Source of the DNA: Verrucomicrobiota bacterium
Lineage (GTDB): Bacteria; Verrucomicrobiota; Verrucomicrobiae; Chthoniobacterales; UBA10450
NCBI GenBank assembly: GCA_003219495.1
Contig: QHOZ01000007.1
Coordinates: 1-20,263 of the forward strand
DNA length: 20,263 bases
Direction: 5' to 3'
Shown here piece after piece: positions 7,342 through 15,490 of the stretch (the first letter of the stretch is position 1; each line of letters opens with the position of its first letter). The position numbers and the translations under genes are program-made. The notes below the pieces were generated by a model. That model was not told the origin of the DNA. It was given only the letters and a program-made list of their open reading frames with translations, and made no database searches.

Positions 7342-10184
7342 TTCGCGAGCAACGCGAAGGGTAAGATCGACATCGCCTCGGCCAACGGAAGTTGGCGGTT
7401 CTTAATCCAAAGCTCGCGGCCGGTGAGCGCATTGCGGCAGCGTTCCAATGTAAAGCCTTCAGGCAATTCGAGCGCGGGGTCTTTCCATCGTTCAGCGATT
7501 GGCGGAAACCCGACCCGCGACGAAAGCCGCGGCACGATGACGATGGCGGATTTTCCATTCAACCGCCGCGCGAAACCGATGCACGAATCCGCGAACGCTC
7601 CGACCGCACGCAGCGGAATGTAATTGCCGGAGCGGAAAAGATCGACGTGTTCGCGCCGGAATTGCAGCGTACGCTGCGTCAGAAACATTTTGATCCTGCC
7701 ATCGGGCCAGTTTTGCACGAGCTCCTCCGGCGTTCTGCTCTTTAAACAGGAAAGCATTTCCGCGCGCTTTTTGTAATCGACGGGCCGTCGATTATCCGGG
7801 TCGACCAGCGAGTAATCCCAAATCTCGTTGCCTTGATAAATGTCAGGCACTCCGGGCGACGCGAGCTTTAGCAAAATTTGCGAGAGCGAATTGATCGCGC
7901 CGAGGCGGGCGATCTCTTGCGCGAACGGCAGAAACGTTGGAAGAAATTTATTCTTCGAGCCGGGCTCCAGAATTTTCGCCACGAAATCGCGTGTCGCGCT
8001 GAGCCACGGCTCGTTAGGCTGGATCCAGCTCGTGTTCACCTTCGCTTCGTTGAGCGCCTTGGTCATGTAATTCTGAATGCGCTCGATGTAATCGCCGTCG
8101 ATTTCCGGCTCCGGATTCCCGTCGTCTCGCATCGGCCAGGTGCCGAGCAACGTTTGATAAAGCAGGTATTCTTCGTTTCCGTCCGGCGCCTCCGATTCGT
8201 TGACTTCCTTTTTCCAGCGGCGATTGACCGTTCGCCATTTCGCGAGCGAGCGCCGCCAGACATCCGGCATTTCCGAAATCGCGAGAGTGCGCGCCCGCAC
8301 ATCCTCGCTCCGTTTCGTGTCGTGCGTTGAAGTCGCGAGCAACGTCGCCGGCCAATTTTGTTGTCGATCAAAATTTCGCTGGTGAAAAACGTCAACGCTG
8401 ATCCCGAATTGCTGCGGCTCGCCGCCGACTTCGTTAAGCGCGGTCAGCCGATTGTAAATATAAAATGCCGTGTCCTCGACACCCTTCGCTGTAATCGGAC
8501 CGGTGAACTGCTGGAACTTCAGAACGAAGTGCGTGTGTGCTTCGCGTGCTTCCGCGTCGAGGTTTTCCGGGAAACGGAACAACAAAATATCGCGCAAAAA
8601 ATTGAAGATTGATTCTTCGGTCGCCGGGTTGCGGCGCTTCGCGGCGGCGATCGCGCGCTCAATTACTTGTCGATCTTCCTCGCTCACCGGCTGGCCCGGC
8701 GCGAGATATGTCCGGTAAACCGGGAAGCACGCGATCGTTTCCCGCACCGCGCGCTCGAGCGCTTCGAGCGTGAAATCGCGGAACCACCGATTTTTTTCCG
8801 ACAAGCGATCGAGCATGCTGCCGAGCACTTCCACCTCGTTAGCGAGCGCGAGCCGCATCACGAGACGCTTCTTTGCGTAAACCAGATGTCCGAAATGCAT
8901 CGTGTGCCCGATAAAACGGTGGAACGTTTTTGTAATCGCCGCTTCGGCTTCGCTATCGACCAGGATCTGCGCTGCCTCACCCGCGAAATCGTATCCAGTC
9001 GTCCCGTGGACCGGCCAATCGCCCGGCAATTTCTCAGGGCCGGTCAGAATTTTCTCGACCAGCAGGAAGACAGCGCGCCCATCCTTCGGCAGCGACGCTC
9101 CCAAAACCTTCGCGCAACGGCGTTGAAGTTTTTCCAAATACTCCTTCGGCAAATACAAGCCATCCGGATGATCGATCCGCAATCCATCGACCGCGCCGCG
9201 CCGAACAAGATCGAGAACCAACTCGTGCGCGGCGTCGAAGACTTCCGGCAATTCCATCCGAATCGCCGCGAGATCGTTCACGTCGAAGAAACGCCGGTAA
9301 TTGATTTCCTCCGCTGCCACGCGCCAGAAAGCGAGCCGGTACGATTGCGCGTTAAGCAGTTCGTCCAGACGATCGAAGCTGCGTGAATCGCCGGGACGCC
9401 CGTTGATTTGCGCGAGTGCGCTCTCGATCGCGCGCTGGACTTGCGGCGCTTCCTGGCAACGGCGCTCCAACCGGCGTTTCACTATTTCTTTTTCGCGCGC
9501 TCGCTCTGCGATTTTCTCGGGATCGATTTCCGTCCGGCGCGGCAAATATTCGAGCGCGGTGAGAATGCTTTGGAACTCCGCGTAAAAACCTTCCTCCTTG
9601 AAATCGCTCAGGTTTTCGAGCGCGAGCTCGAGAATTAAACGATAAGTGCCGGGCGCGATCGGCAATTTGAAGTGGCCATACTCCAAATAGAAAGCGCCTT
9701 CATCGAAACGCACTTTGAACTCGCCGCGTTCGAGCACGCGGCCGTACTGATCGGTAAGAATCGGCAGCAAAACTTTGTCGCGCAGATCTTCTTTTTGCGG
9801 GCGCCACTCGATGTCGAAGTAGGGCGCGTACATCGAGCTCGGTCCGTTTTCGAGCACGTCGGCCCACCATTGGTTTCCCGGCTCGGTCACGCCCATGTGG
9901 TTCGGCACGAAATCGAGCACCTGACCCATCTCGTATTTGTGCAATTCCGAGATCCACGCATCGTAATCTTCCTGCGAACCGATCGCCGGGTTCAGTTTGT
10001 TGTGATCGACAATGTCATAGCCGTGCATGCTGTTCGGTCCGGCTTGGAAATACGGCGATGCGTAAACGTCGCTCACGCCAAGTTCGCGTAAATACGGCAC
10101 GATTTCGCGCGCCTGCGCGAACGTGAACCATCGGTTTAACTGCAGCCGATAGGTGCAAACTGGAATTCGTGGGTGCTCAGCCAT
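7335..10184 (-). CDS. treY: Maltooligosyl trehalose synthase
   Basis: TreY isomerises the reducing-end alpha-1,4 bond of maltooligosaccharides to alpha-1,1, making maltooligosyl trehalose that TreZ cleaves to trehalose. The protein is about 949 residues, at the long end of the family. The N-terminus (RIPVCTYRLQLNRWFTFAQA, then VSDVYASPYF and GSMHGYD-like GPNSMHGYD) is diagnostic. The GH13 core shows DFVPNHMG, DGLRIDHPDGL with nucleophile Asp near 338, FLLVEKIL with acid Glu near 377, and TSTHDTKRSEDVRAR with the third carboxylate. PGVPDIYQGNE lies toward the C-terminus. GTG (10187) and ATG (10184) are adjacent start codons; the ATG is chosen. No treZ, treX or treS is visible here, so the pathway partner must lie elsewhere or be absent. 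It lies 54 bp after argS and may be cotranscribed. Confidence 0.96.
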   Translation of the reverse strand: MAEHPRIPVCTYRLQLNRWFTFAQAREIVPYLRELGVSDVYASPYFQAGPNSMHGYDIVDHNKLNPAIGSQEDYDAWISELHKYEMGQVLDFVPNHMGVTEPGNQWWADVLENGPSSMYAPYFDIEWRPQKEDLRDKVLLPILTDQYGRVLERGEFKVRFDEGAFYLEYGHFKLPIAPGTYRLILELALENLSDFKEEGFYAEFQSILTALEYLPRRTEIDPEKIAERAREKEIVKRRLERRCQEAPQVQRAIESALAQINGRPGDSRSFDRLDELLNAQSYRLAFWRVAAEEINYRRFFDVNDLAAIRMELPEVFDAAHELVLDLVRRGAVDGLRIDHPDGLYLPKEYLEKLQRRCAKVLGASLPKDGRAVFLLVEKILTGPEKLPGDWPVHGTTGYDFAGEAAQILVDSEAEAAITKTFHRFIGHTMHFGHLVYAKKRLVMRLALANEVEVLGSMLDRLSEKNRWFRDFTLEALERAVRETIACFPVYRTYLAPGQPVSEEDRQVIERAIAAAKRRNPATEESIFNFLRDILLFRFPENLDAEAREAHTHFVLKFQQFTGPITAKGVEDTAFYIYNRLTALNEVGGEPQQFGISVDVFHQRNFDRQQNWPATLLATSTHDTKRSEDVRARTLAISEMPDVWRRSLAKWRTVNRRWKKEVNESEAPDGNEEYLLYQTLLGTWPMRDDGNPEPEIDGDYIERIQNYMTKALNEAKVNTSWIQPNEPWLSATRDFVAKILEPGSKNKFLPTFLPFAQEIARLGAINSLSQILLKLASPGVPDIYQGNEIWDYSLVDPDNRRPVDYKKRAEMLSCLKSRTPEELVQNWPDGRIKMFLTQRTLQFRREHVDLFRSGNYIPLRAVGAFADSCIGFARRLNGKSAIVIVPRLSSRVGFPPIAERWKDPALELPEGFTLERCRNALTGRELWIKNRQLPLAEAMSILPFALLANQ

Positions 10185-10218
10185 CACAGCAAGGAAGGGA
10201 ACGTCCGACGCGCTGCCC

Positions 10219-10231
10219 GCCTTAGCAAGGC
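10219..10231 (-). repeat. Intergenic hairpin between argS and treY, REP-like candidate
   Basis: GCCTT-AGC-AAGGC is a perfect 5-bp stem with a 3-base loop, with imperfect GC-rich pairing continuing outside it. There is no T-run, so a classical terminator is unlikely. Read on the minus strand it is preceded by TGTAGCGGCACA and followed by a GCGTCGGACG-like flank, resembling the flanks of the hairpin at 11961-11979. Confidence 0.35.
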
Positions 10232-10238
10232 TGTGCCG

Positions 10239-11945
10239 CTACATCTTCTCAGGCACTTGGATGCCTAACAAATCGAGGCCGCGCTGCAAAACGCGGCCGG
10301 TGAGATCGCAGAGCGCGAGTCGTGAGCCGCGCAACGGCTCTTCCGATTTCAGAACCGGACATGCTTCGTAGAAACTGTGGAAGCTGTTCGCCAGCTCGAA
10401 CAAGTAATTCGCGAGAATATTCGGCCGAAAATCGTTCAACACTTGCGGCACGACCTCGGCGAATTGAGTCAGCCGTTTGGTCAATGTGATTTCAGCAGAC
10501 TCTTTCAAGACGAAGTTGTCGATCTTTGGTGCCGCGGCTCCCGCTTTGCGAAAGATGGACCGAATCCGGACATACGCGTTTTGCAGATACGGCGCAGTGT
10601 TCCCTTGCAGCGCGAGCATCTTGTCCCACGCAAACACGTAGTCGGTCATTCGATACTGCACGAGGTCGGCATACTTCACTGCGCCGATGCCGATGATCCG
10701 CGCGATGTCGGTCTTTTCCTCGTCGCTCAAGTCCGGATTTTTTTCTTCGATGATTTTTCGCGCGCGAGCAACCGCTTCTTCGAGCACGTGTCGCAACGGC
10801 ACATTTTCGCCTGAGCGCGTCTTCATCAATTTGCGATCTTCGCCGAGAATGTTGCCGAACGGGATGTGACGGAAGTCGGCTTTAAATCCTTCGCGTCGCG
10901 CGATCTCGAAAATCTGTTTGAAATGCAGAGTCTGCGGCGCGCCGACCACGTACCAAAGCGTGTCGCGCTTCAGGTCGTTGATTCGATACTCGACCGTCGC
11001 GATGTCGCTTGTCGTGTAATTGAATCCACCATCGGTCTTGCGAACGATAGAAGGCTTCTCCGCCAGCTCGGGAACGTCGCGGAAGAAAACAACGACCGCC
11101 CCTTCACTCACTTCCGCGATCTTTGATTTGAGCAGGCGTTCAACCACGCCGGGCAAACGATTATTATAAAAACTTTCGCCGCATTGAATGTCGTAATGCA
11201 CGTCGAGGAGCGCATAAACGTACTGGAAGTCTTGCATCGAGAACGCGACGCACTTGTTCCAAATATCGGTGTTCTCTTTGTCGCCGGCCTGGAGTTTGAC
11301 TAACTCCTGACGACAGGCGTCGCGCACTGCGGGATCCGATGTGGATTTTGCATTCGTCTCTTTATAGATCCGAACGATCTCGGCGAGCGGATCGCGCTGA
11401 AGCGCATCGCGATCGAGCAAGTTTTTCCAACCCCAGATCACCATTCCGAACTGCGTGCCCCAATCGCCGATGTGATTGTCGCGAATCACGTCGTGCCCGA
11501 GGAAGCTCGCGATTCGCGCGAGTGAATCGCCCAGCGCGGTGCTGCGAATGTGACCGACGTGCATCGGCTTCGCGACATTGGGCGAACCGAAATCGATCAC
11601 GATCTTCTTCGGCGATATCGATCTTGCCACGCCCAGACGCTCGTCGGCAAAAGTTTCGCCGGCTTTCTTTGCGATCGCGTCCGCTGTGAGTTTGAAATTG
11701 ATGAATCCCGCGCCCGCTACGGTCGGCGTTTCGGACAAGTCCGATACCTCGAGAGCTTTCAGGATTTTCTCGGCAACGCTCCGCGGATTTTCGCCACGCT
11801 GTTTGCCGAGAATCAGCGCAGAGTTGCTTTGATAATCCCCGAATCGCGGATCGGTCGCTTGTGTGAGCTCGCCGATGTCTGGCAAACCGGCTTTCGTCAA
11901 GGCGGCGGCCAATCGCTTGGCGAGAATTTCCTGGAAAGTTTCCAC
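10239..11945 (-). CDS. argS: Arginyl-tRNA synthetase
   Basis: ArgRS charges tRNA-Arg with arginine. From the GTG at 11945 the protein is 568 residues, the normal size. The N-terminal Add-1 domain (about 1-95) is followed by the class I catalytic core with HVGH (129-132) in SPNVAKPMHVGHIRSTALGD, then HIGDWGTQFG, and DRKLMKTRSGENV in the KMSKS position. The C-terminal DALR anticodon-binding domain ends in LLGIQVPEKM. The frame stays open upstream to 12269, but that stretch lies antisense-like over the EIIA gene in a different frame and shows no homology, so it is rejected; the GTG start puts the alpha helix ETFQEILAKRLAAAL at the true N-terminus. No obvious Shine-Dalgarno sequence precedes it. 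A strong hairpin lies 15 bases upstream. Confidence 0.96.
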   Translation of the reverse strand: METFQEILAKRLAAALTKAGLPDIGELTQATDPRFGDYQSNSALILGKQRGENPRSVAEKILKALEVSDLSETPTVAGAGFINFKLTADAIAKKAGETFADERLGVARSISPKKIVIDFGSPNVAKPMHVGHIRSTALGDSLARIASFLGHDVIRDNHIGDWGTQFGMVIWGWKNLLDRDALQRDPLAEIVRIYKETNAKSTSDPAVRDACRQELVKLQAGDKENTDIWNKCVAFSMQDFQYVYALLDVHYDIQCGESFYNNRLPGVVERLLKSKIAEVSEGAVVVFFRDVPELAEKPSIVRKTDGGFNYTTSDIATVEYRINDLKRDTLWYVVGAPQTLHFKQIFEIARREGFKADFRHIPFGNILGEDRKLMKTRSGENVPLRHVLEEAVARARKIIEEKNPDLSDEEKTDIARIIGIGAVKYADLVQYRMTDYVFAWDKMLALQGNTAPYLQNAYVRIRSIFRKAGAAAPKIDNFVLKESAEITLTKRLTQFAEVVPQVLNDFRPNILANYLFELANSFHSFYEACPVLKSEEPLRGSRLALCDLTGRVLQRGLDLLGIQVPEKM

Positions 11946-11960
11946 CGTTCGAAGTGTAGC

Positions 11961-11979
11961 CGCTTCGCTCTGCGAAGCG
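11961..11979 (-). repeat. Perfect 8-bp palindromic hairpin between the EIIA gene and argS
   Basis: CGCTTCGC (11961-11968), loop TCT, and GCGAAGCG (11972-11979) give an 8-bp stem with a 3-base loop. It fills the centre of the 65-bp gap just ahead of the argS start. Without a T-run it may be a REP-type dispersed element, a Rho-assisted terminator, or a hairpin that affects argS translation. Confidence 0.5.
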
Positions 11980-12010
11980 AGAACGTCGCGCAGCGCCCGA
12001 TCGCTAGAAT

Positions 12011-12475
12011 TTACTTTTGGCCCGAGCTCTGAAAGATCGACAGAATCTCGTCGGTCGATTTCGCATTCGCCAATTTGTCGCGCGTGGTGCGGTCGTTCAG
12101 AAATTTCGCGATCGACGCCAGCGTGCGCAGATGCGTTTGGAACTGGTTCTTCGGAACAATGAAGAGCACCACGAATTTCACGGGCGCGTTGTCGAGCGCG
12201 TCGAACTCGATTCCCGCTGTCGATCTTCCGAACGCCGCGACCACGTCCGTAATTCGATCGGACGAGCAATGCGGAATGGCGATGCCGAATCCGATGCCTG
12301 TGCTCATCGTTTCTTCGCGCTGTTTGAGCGAACCGAGAACGTTATCGCGATCTTCGGCTTTGATTTTTCCCAAACGTACGAGCAAATCGATTAGCTCGAC
12401 GATGGCCGGCCAACGCTCGGACGCAGTCATCTCGGGGATGATTTGCTCGGCGGAAAGTAAATTGCCCAACGACAT
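12011..12475 (-). CDS. ptsN: PTS EIIA type-2 domain protein (PtsN/EIIA-Ntr-like)
   Basis: This stand-alone EIIA domain has 154 residues, the usual length of EIIA-Ntr proteins. It accepts phosphate from HPr/NPr on a histidine and generally acts as a regulator rather than in sugar uptake. The site is H69 in GIGFGIAIPHC, preceded by the family block LGSLKQREETMSTG and followed by PVKFVVLFIVPKNQFQTHLRTLASIAKFL. No EIIB or EIIC partner is nearby, which favours a regulatory role. ATG at 12475 fits the family N-terminus (LLSAEQIIPEMTASERWPAI). It precedes argS by 65 bp; a possible promoter lies upstream. The symbol is by similarity only; a fructose-type EIIA is a less likely alternative. Confidence 0.9.
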   Translation of the reverse strand: MSLGNLLSAEQIIPEMTASERWPAIVELIDLLVRLGKIKAEDRDNVLGSLKQREETMSTGIGFGIAIPHCSSDRITDVVAAFGRSTAGIEFDALDNAPVKFVVLFIVPKNQFQTHLRTLASIAKFLNDRTTRDKLANAKSTDEILSIFQSSGQK

Positions 12476-12499
12476 GCGGATGCGCGATTCGGGACGGCA

Positions 12500-12527
12500 A
12501 GCTTAGCGGTGGCGTTTACGTTGACAA
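12500..12527 (-). promoter_or_regulatory. Possible promoter upstream of the EIIA gene
   Basis: On the minus strand TTGTCA (12522-12527, five of six matches to the -35 consensus), a 16-base spacer and TAAGCT (12500-12505, three of six) precede the EIIA gene in a 65-bp gap. The -10 is poor, so this is a weak prediction. Confidence 0.3.
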
Positions 12528-12540
12528 GCGCATTTCAGGC

Positions 12541-13251
12541 TCATGAATCACGGATTTTGTAATTCAATCGCCGCGAAAGCAGCCAGCGGACGCCAAACAT
12601 ATCCATCGTCGCCCGCACCGCGCGGCTGCCGAAGCCGTATTTGGTCTGACCAAACCGCCGCGGCCGGTGGTTCACCGGTATTTCCACCAATCGATAACCC
12701 GCCCCGCGGATCAGCGCCGGGATGAAACGGTGCATCCCTTTGAATGGAACGAGCGCGTCCGCGCATTCGCGCCGCATCGCCTTCAACGTGCAACCGGTGT
12801 CGCGCACGTAATCTTTCGTGAACCGGCTCCGCACGAAATTCGCGATCCGGCTGGTGAGACGTTTCGTGAGCGTGTCTTTGCGCTTTGCGCGATAACCGCA
12901 AACCAGATCCGCTCCGCGCGAAATCTCCGCGACTAATCGCGGAATGTCGGCCGGATCGTTTTGCAGGTCGCTGTCGATCATCACAATTGTCTGACCGCGC
13001 GCGGCCTTTACTCCGGCGTAAAGTGCGGCGCTCTGACCGGTGTTCTTTTCAAACCGAAGCACACGAACATTTGGCGCGACTTCGATTTTTTCCGCGCTGC
13101 GGTCGGTCGAACCGTCATCCACGAAAACCATTTCGTGATCGATGCCGCTGAGCGCGGCACGCAGCTCCGATTGCAAGATCGGCATGTTCTCTTCTTCGTT
13201 GAAGACGGGAACAACAACAGAGACCGCGGGAGATTTAGAAGAGTCGTTCAC
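12541..13251 (-). CDS. GT2 polyprenyl-phosphate sugar transferase (DPM1/ArnC-type)
   Basis: This 236-residue GT-A enzyme probably transfers a sugar from a nucleotide donor to undecaprenyl phosphate at the inner face of the membrane. The N-terminus reads VSVVVPVFNEEENMP; VFVDDGSTDRS carries the UDP-binding aspartates (D45, D46), NTGQSAALYAGV follows, and MIDSDLQNDP carries the metal-binding D93-S-D95. Later come DTGCTLKAMRRE and EIPVNHRPRRFGQTKYG, which are characteristic of dolichol-phosphate mannosyltransferase-like proteins. The C-terminal pair of membrane helices found in ArnC/GtrB-type members is absent, as in DPM1-type members. The start is GTG and overlaps the upstream GT39 stop (GTGA), so the two are translationally coupled. 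The likely division of labour is that this enzyme makes the lipid-linked sugar which GT39 then uses. Confidence 0.92.
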   Translation of the reverse strand: MNDSSKSPAVSVVVPVFNEEENMPILQSELRAALSGIDHEMVFVDDGSTDRSAEKIEVAPNVRVLRFEKNTGQSAALYAGVKAARGQTIVMIDSDLQNDPADIPRLVAEISRGADLVCGYRAKRKDTLTKRLTSRIANFVRSRFTKDYVRDTGCTLKAMRRECADALVPFKGMHRFIPALIRGAGYRLVEIPVNHRPRRFGQTKYGFGSRAVRATMDMFGVRWLLSRRLNYKIRDS

Positions 13252-14819
13252 AACGGGAGAGTTTTGTAATGGCGGCAGAGGAAAATCTGCCAGTAACGTA
13301 CGTGACGCCCAAACCGTTTTAATTCCAGTCGTCCGACGGGCTCAACCGATTCAAACGCCGCCTTAATATTGTGCGAGGGGCCTTTCGCCGGGTTGCGGAT
13401 CAAGAGCGCGCTGCGTCCGACAAATGGATTGACGCCTTTCTGCTCGGTAAACTTGTCTTCAGTCGATTGGTTTGCGTTCGCAGGCGCGTCGACCCATTGA
13501 TCGTATCGCGGCCAGAACGAGAATTGATTCACCAAATCCTGGGACTCGACGATGTAACACGGCGGATGTCCCGGCCCTTCCACGCGTTTGTCTTTCAAAT
13601 AAAACGAAATCTCGGACGCTCGGTGCCGTTCGTCGGCAATCAAAAACAATTTCTCGCCAAGCATAGCTTCCTCTTCGTTCCGAATCCGTTCCACCTGCGC
13701 GACCAACGATTTCCAGCCGCGCCAGCGATCGCTCGGATCGCTTCGGAACAAATGAAAACCCGCGCTGCGAATCAAATCGGAATCGAGCACGAAGAAACTC
13801 ATAACGAAAGCAACAATGACTCCGGTAGTCGCAAAAGATCTTATCTTGGGATTGTCGATTCGTTCGTTCCAATAATAAGCTGCGAGTAAACCAAAGCCGA
13901 GAAAGGAGACTGCATCCCAGTTCGGCGTCGCATCCTGATTGAACGAGAGCAGGAAATAAAACGCGGTCACCGGCAGCCCAAACCAGAAGAGAAACAGGAT
14001 TTTGAATTGCTGATTGATGCGGCGCCAGCTGCGGATCACCGCCCAAACCAAAAGTCCGAACAGGATCGGCGAATAAAAAATGAAATGCTGGCCCAAAAAT
14101 TTCAGAGGCTCGAGCGGGCGAAAGCCGACGTGCTCTTCCAAGCCGCCACGCGTGCGGAGATGTTGTGTTGTGACCCACGCATGTTGCGCGTTCCAAATGA
14201 TCGGCGGAAGCGTGCAGAGAACGAAGATCCCGAGGAGCAAATAAAATCCCGGACGTTTGAATTCCTGCCGCAGGCGTGGCGCGAACGCCAGCACGAGAAT
14301 TACACACACGATTTCAAACGCATTCGTGAATCGGCCGAGAAATCCCAGACCGATCAGCAAGCCTGTGACCGGCCACCACATCGAGAAGCGCGGGCTCTTC
14401 TCGGTCGCCAGCCAGAACGTGAACATCGCCGCCGCCCAAAAGAAGATCGACAACGCGTCGGTCGTCATTACGAACGCGCCGACATTGAAAATCGGCGTCA
14501 CGTTGAACGCGATCACTGTCCAAAGGCCGACGTTTTCGTTGAACAAACGTTTGCCGAGATAAAAGAGAAAGAAACTCGTGCCGGCGGCGAGGATCGGACT
14601 CCAAAAGCGCACGCCGAATTCCGTCGCACCGAAAAGCATTGTGCTCGCGCGAATGGCGAACGCGATGCCCGGACCTTTGCTGAAATAGCCGGGCGCGAGC
14701 CGCTCCGACCACATCCAGTAATGCGCTTCGTCGAATTCGAGATCGGTCGATCCCAACATCGACAAGCGCACCAGGGTCAGCGCGCCAATGAAAATCCAAA
14801 CCGCTCGCGTCTTACTCAT
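13248..14819 (-). CDS. GT39/ArnT-like integral membrane glycosyltransferase
   Basis: This 523-residue protein of the GT-C fold has about ten or more hydrophobic helices in its first 360 residues and a soluble C-terminal part. It probably moves a sugar from a polyprenyl-phosphate donor to an acceptor on the periplasmic side. The first periplasmic loop has DLEFDEAHYWMWSERLAPGY followed by FSKGPG, the ArnT/PMT-type D-E motif holding the catalytic acid. MTTDALSIFFW and NAQHAWVTTQH are further family blocks. Its ATG at 14819 overlaps the PAP2 stop by 8 bp and its stop overlaps the GT2 start by 4 bp, making a tight three-gene operon. Homologues such as ArnT modify lipid A, others glycosylate proteins or teichoic-like polymers; the acceptor here cannot be read from sequence. 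Confidence 0.92.
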   Translation of the reverse strand: MSKTRAVWIFIGALTLVRLSMLGSTDLEFDEAHYWMWSERLAPGYFSKGPGIAFAIRASTMLFGATEFGVRFWSPILAAGTSFFLFYLGKRLFNENVGLWTVIAFNVTPIFNVGAFVMTTDALSIFFWAAAMFTFWLATEKSPRFSMWWPVTGLLIGLGFLGRFTNAFEIVCVILVLAFAPRLRQEFKRPGFYLLLGIFVLCTLPPIIWNAQHAWVTTQHLRTRGGLEEHVGFRPLEPLKFLGQHFIFYSPILFGLLVWAVIRSWRRINQQFKILFLFWFGLPVTAFYFLLSFNQDATPNWDAVSFLGFGLLAAYYWNERIDNPKIRSFATTGVIVAFVMSFFVLDSDLIRSAGFHLFRSDPSDRWRGWKSLVAQVERIRNEEEAMLGEKLFLIADERHRASEISFYLKDKRVEGPGHPPCYIVESQDLVNQFSFWPRYDQWVDAPANANQSTEDKFTEQKGVNPFVGRSALLIRNPAKGPSHNIKAAFESVEPVGRLELKRFGRHVRYWQIFLCRHYKTLPL

Positions 14820-15462
14820 GCGCAGGTTGAATGACTAATCCCGGGTGGCGTTCGTAAATTCCAGGCGCAAGTCGTTTCGCGCCGAAGCGCCAGAGCAATT
14901 CCAAAATGGCCAGCACCAAAAAAGTTTCCGCCGCGCCGAGAAAAACGGTGCCGAGAATGTCGCTTGGCCAATGCGCGCCGAGATAAATTCGTGAATAGCC
15001 GACGAGCGCTGCGAAAATCCAATACAGCCAGCCGCGCCGGTAAAACAGGCTCAATATGATCGCGGCGATCGTGTTGTTGGTCATGTGGCCGGACGGGAAT
15101 GAAGGATCGCCGCGCCGCTTGTCCGATTCATCGGAACGGCGCACGGTCGGCGCTTTGAAGATCGACATGAACTCCGGCCGGCCTTTTTCGAGCCGCACCA
15201 TGCGGACTGACATCATGTGTTTCGGACGCGGCCGGCTGATTGCGAACTTCAGCGTGTTGGTGATCGGCTGTGCGATGACAATCGCGATGAGAAGACAAGC
15301 GATGCACGCGCGCGCACGGAAGCCGCCGAATACGAGCGCTGCGAAAATAAGAATGATGAGGAGCGGTTTCCAAACATCAGCGTCGCTCACTGCCGCCATG
15401 AACAAATCGAGCGCGGGACTCGTCCATCGCTCGTTGATGAGTTGAAATAGGGTTTGATCCAT
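14812..15462 (-). CDS. PAP2-family lipid phosphatase
   Basis: This 216-residue integral membrane protein has about five or six hydrophobic segments and probably dephosphorylates a lipid such as undecaprenyl pyrophosphate or phosphatidate. The three-part acid-phosphatase signature is complete: KFAISRPRP (K72), FPSGH (123-126), and SRIYLGAHWPSD (S157-R158, H164, D168). The loop between the first two parts is unusually long and charged (about residues 81-120, including RRSDESDKRRGDPS). ATG at 15462. It is the first gene of the PAP2-GT39-GT2 operon; recycling the polyprenyl carrier used by its neighbours is an attractive but inferred role. The gap to the divergent gene upstream is only 28 bp. Confidence 0.93.
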   Translation of the reverse strand: MDQTLFQLINERWTSPALDLFMAAVSDADVWKPLLIILIFAALVFGGFRARACIACLLIAIVIAQPITNTLKFAISRPRPKHMMSVRMVRLEKGRPEFMSIFKAPTVRRSDESDKRRGDPSFPSGHMTNNTIAAIILSLFYRRGWLYWIFAALVGYSRIYLGAHWPSDILGTVFLGAAETFLVLAILELLWRFGAKRLAPGIYERHPGLVIQPAHE

Positions 15463-15490
15463 TTTCGCCAGGGCAGACGATAAGTGATTC

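Noticed and set aside
8667..9386. A 239-residue plus-strand ORF opposite treY.
   Set aside because: It is antisense to an intact GH13 gene and shows no motif.
11946..12269. An argS N-terminal extension of about 108 residues.
   Set aside because: It would run through most of the PtsN-like gene in another frame with no recognisable domain; GTG at 11945 gives the family-standard length.
14007..14834. A 275-residue plus-strand ORF opposite the GT39 gene.
   Set aside because: It is highly charged (Arg/Glu/Ala-rich), as expected for the reverse of a hydrophobic membrane protein, and has no RBS.
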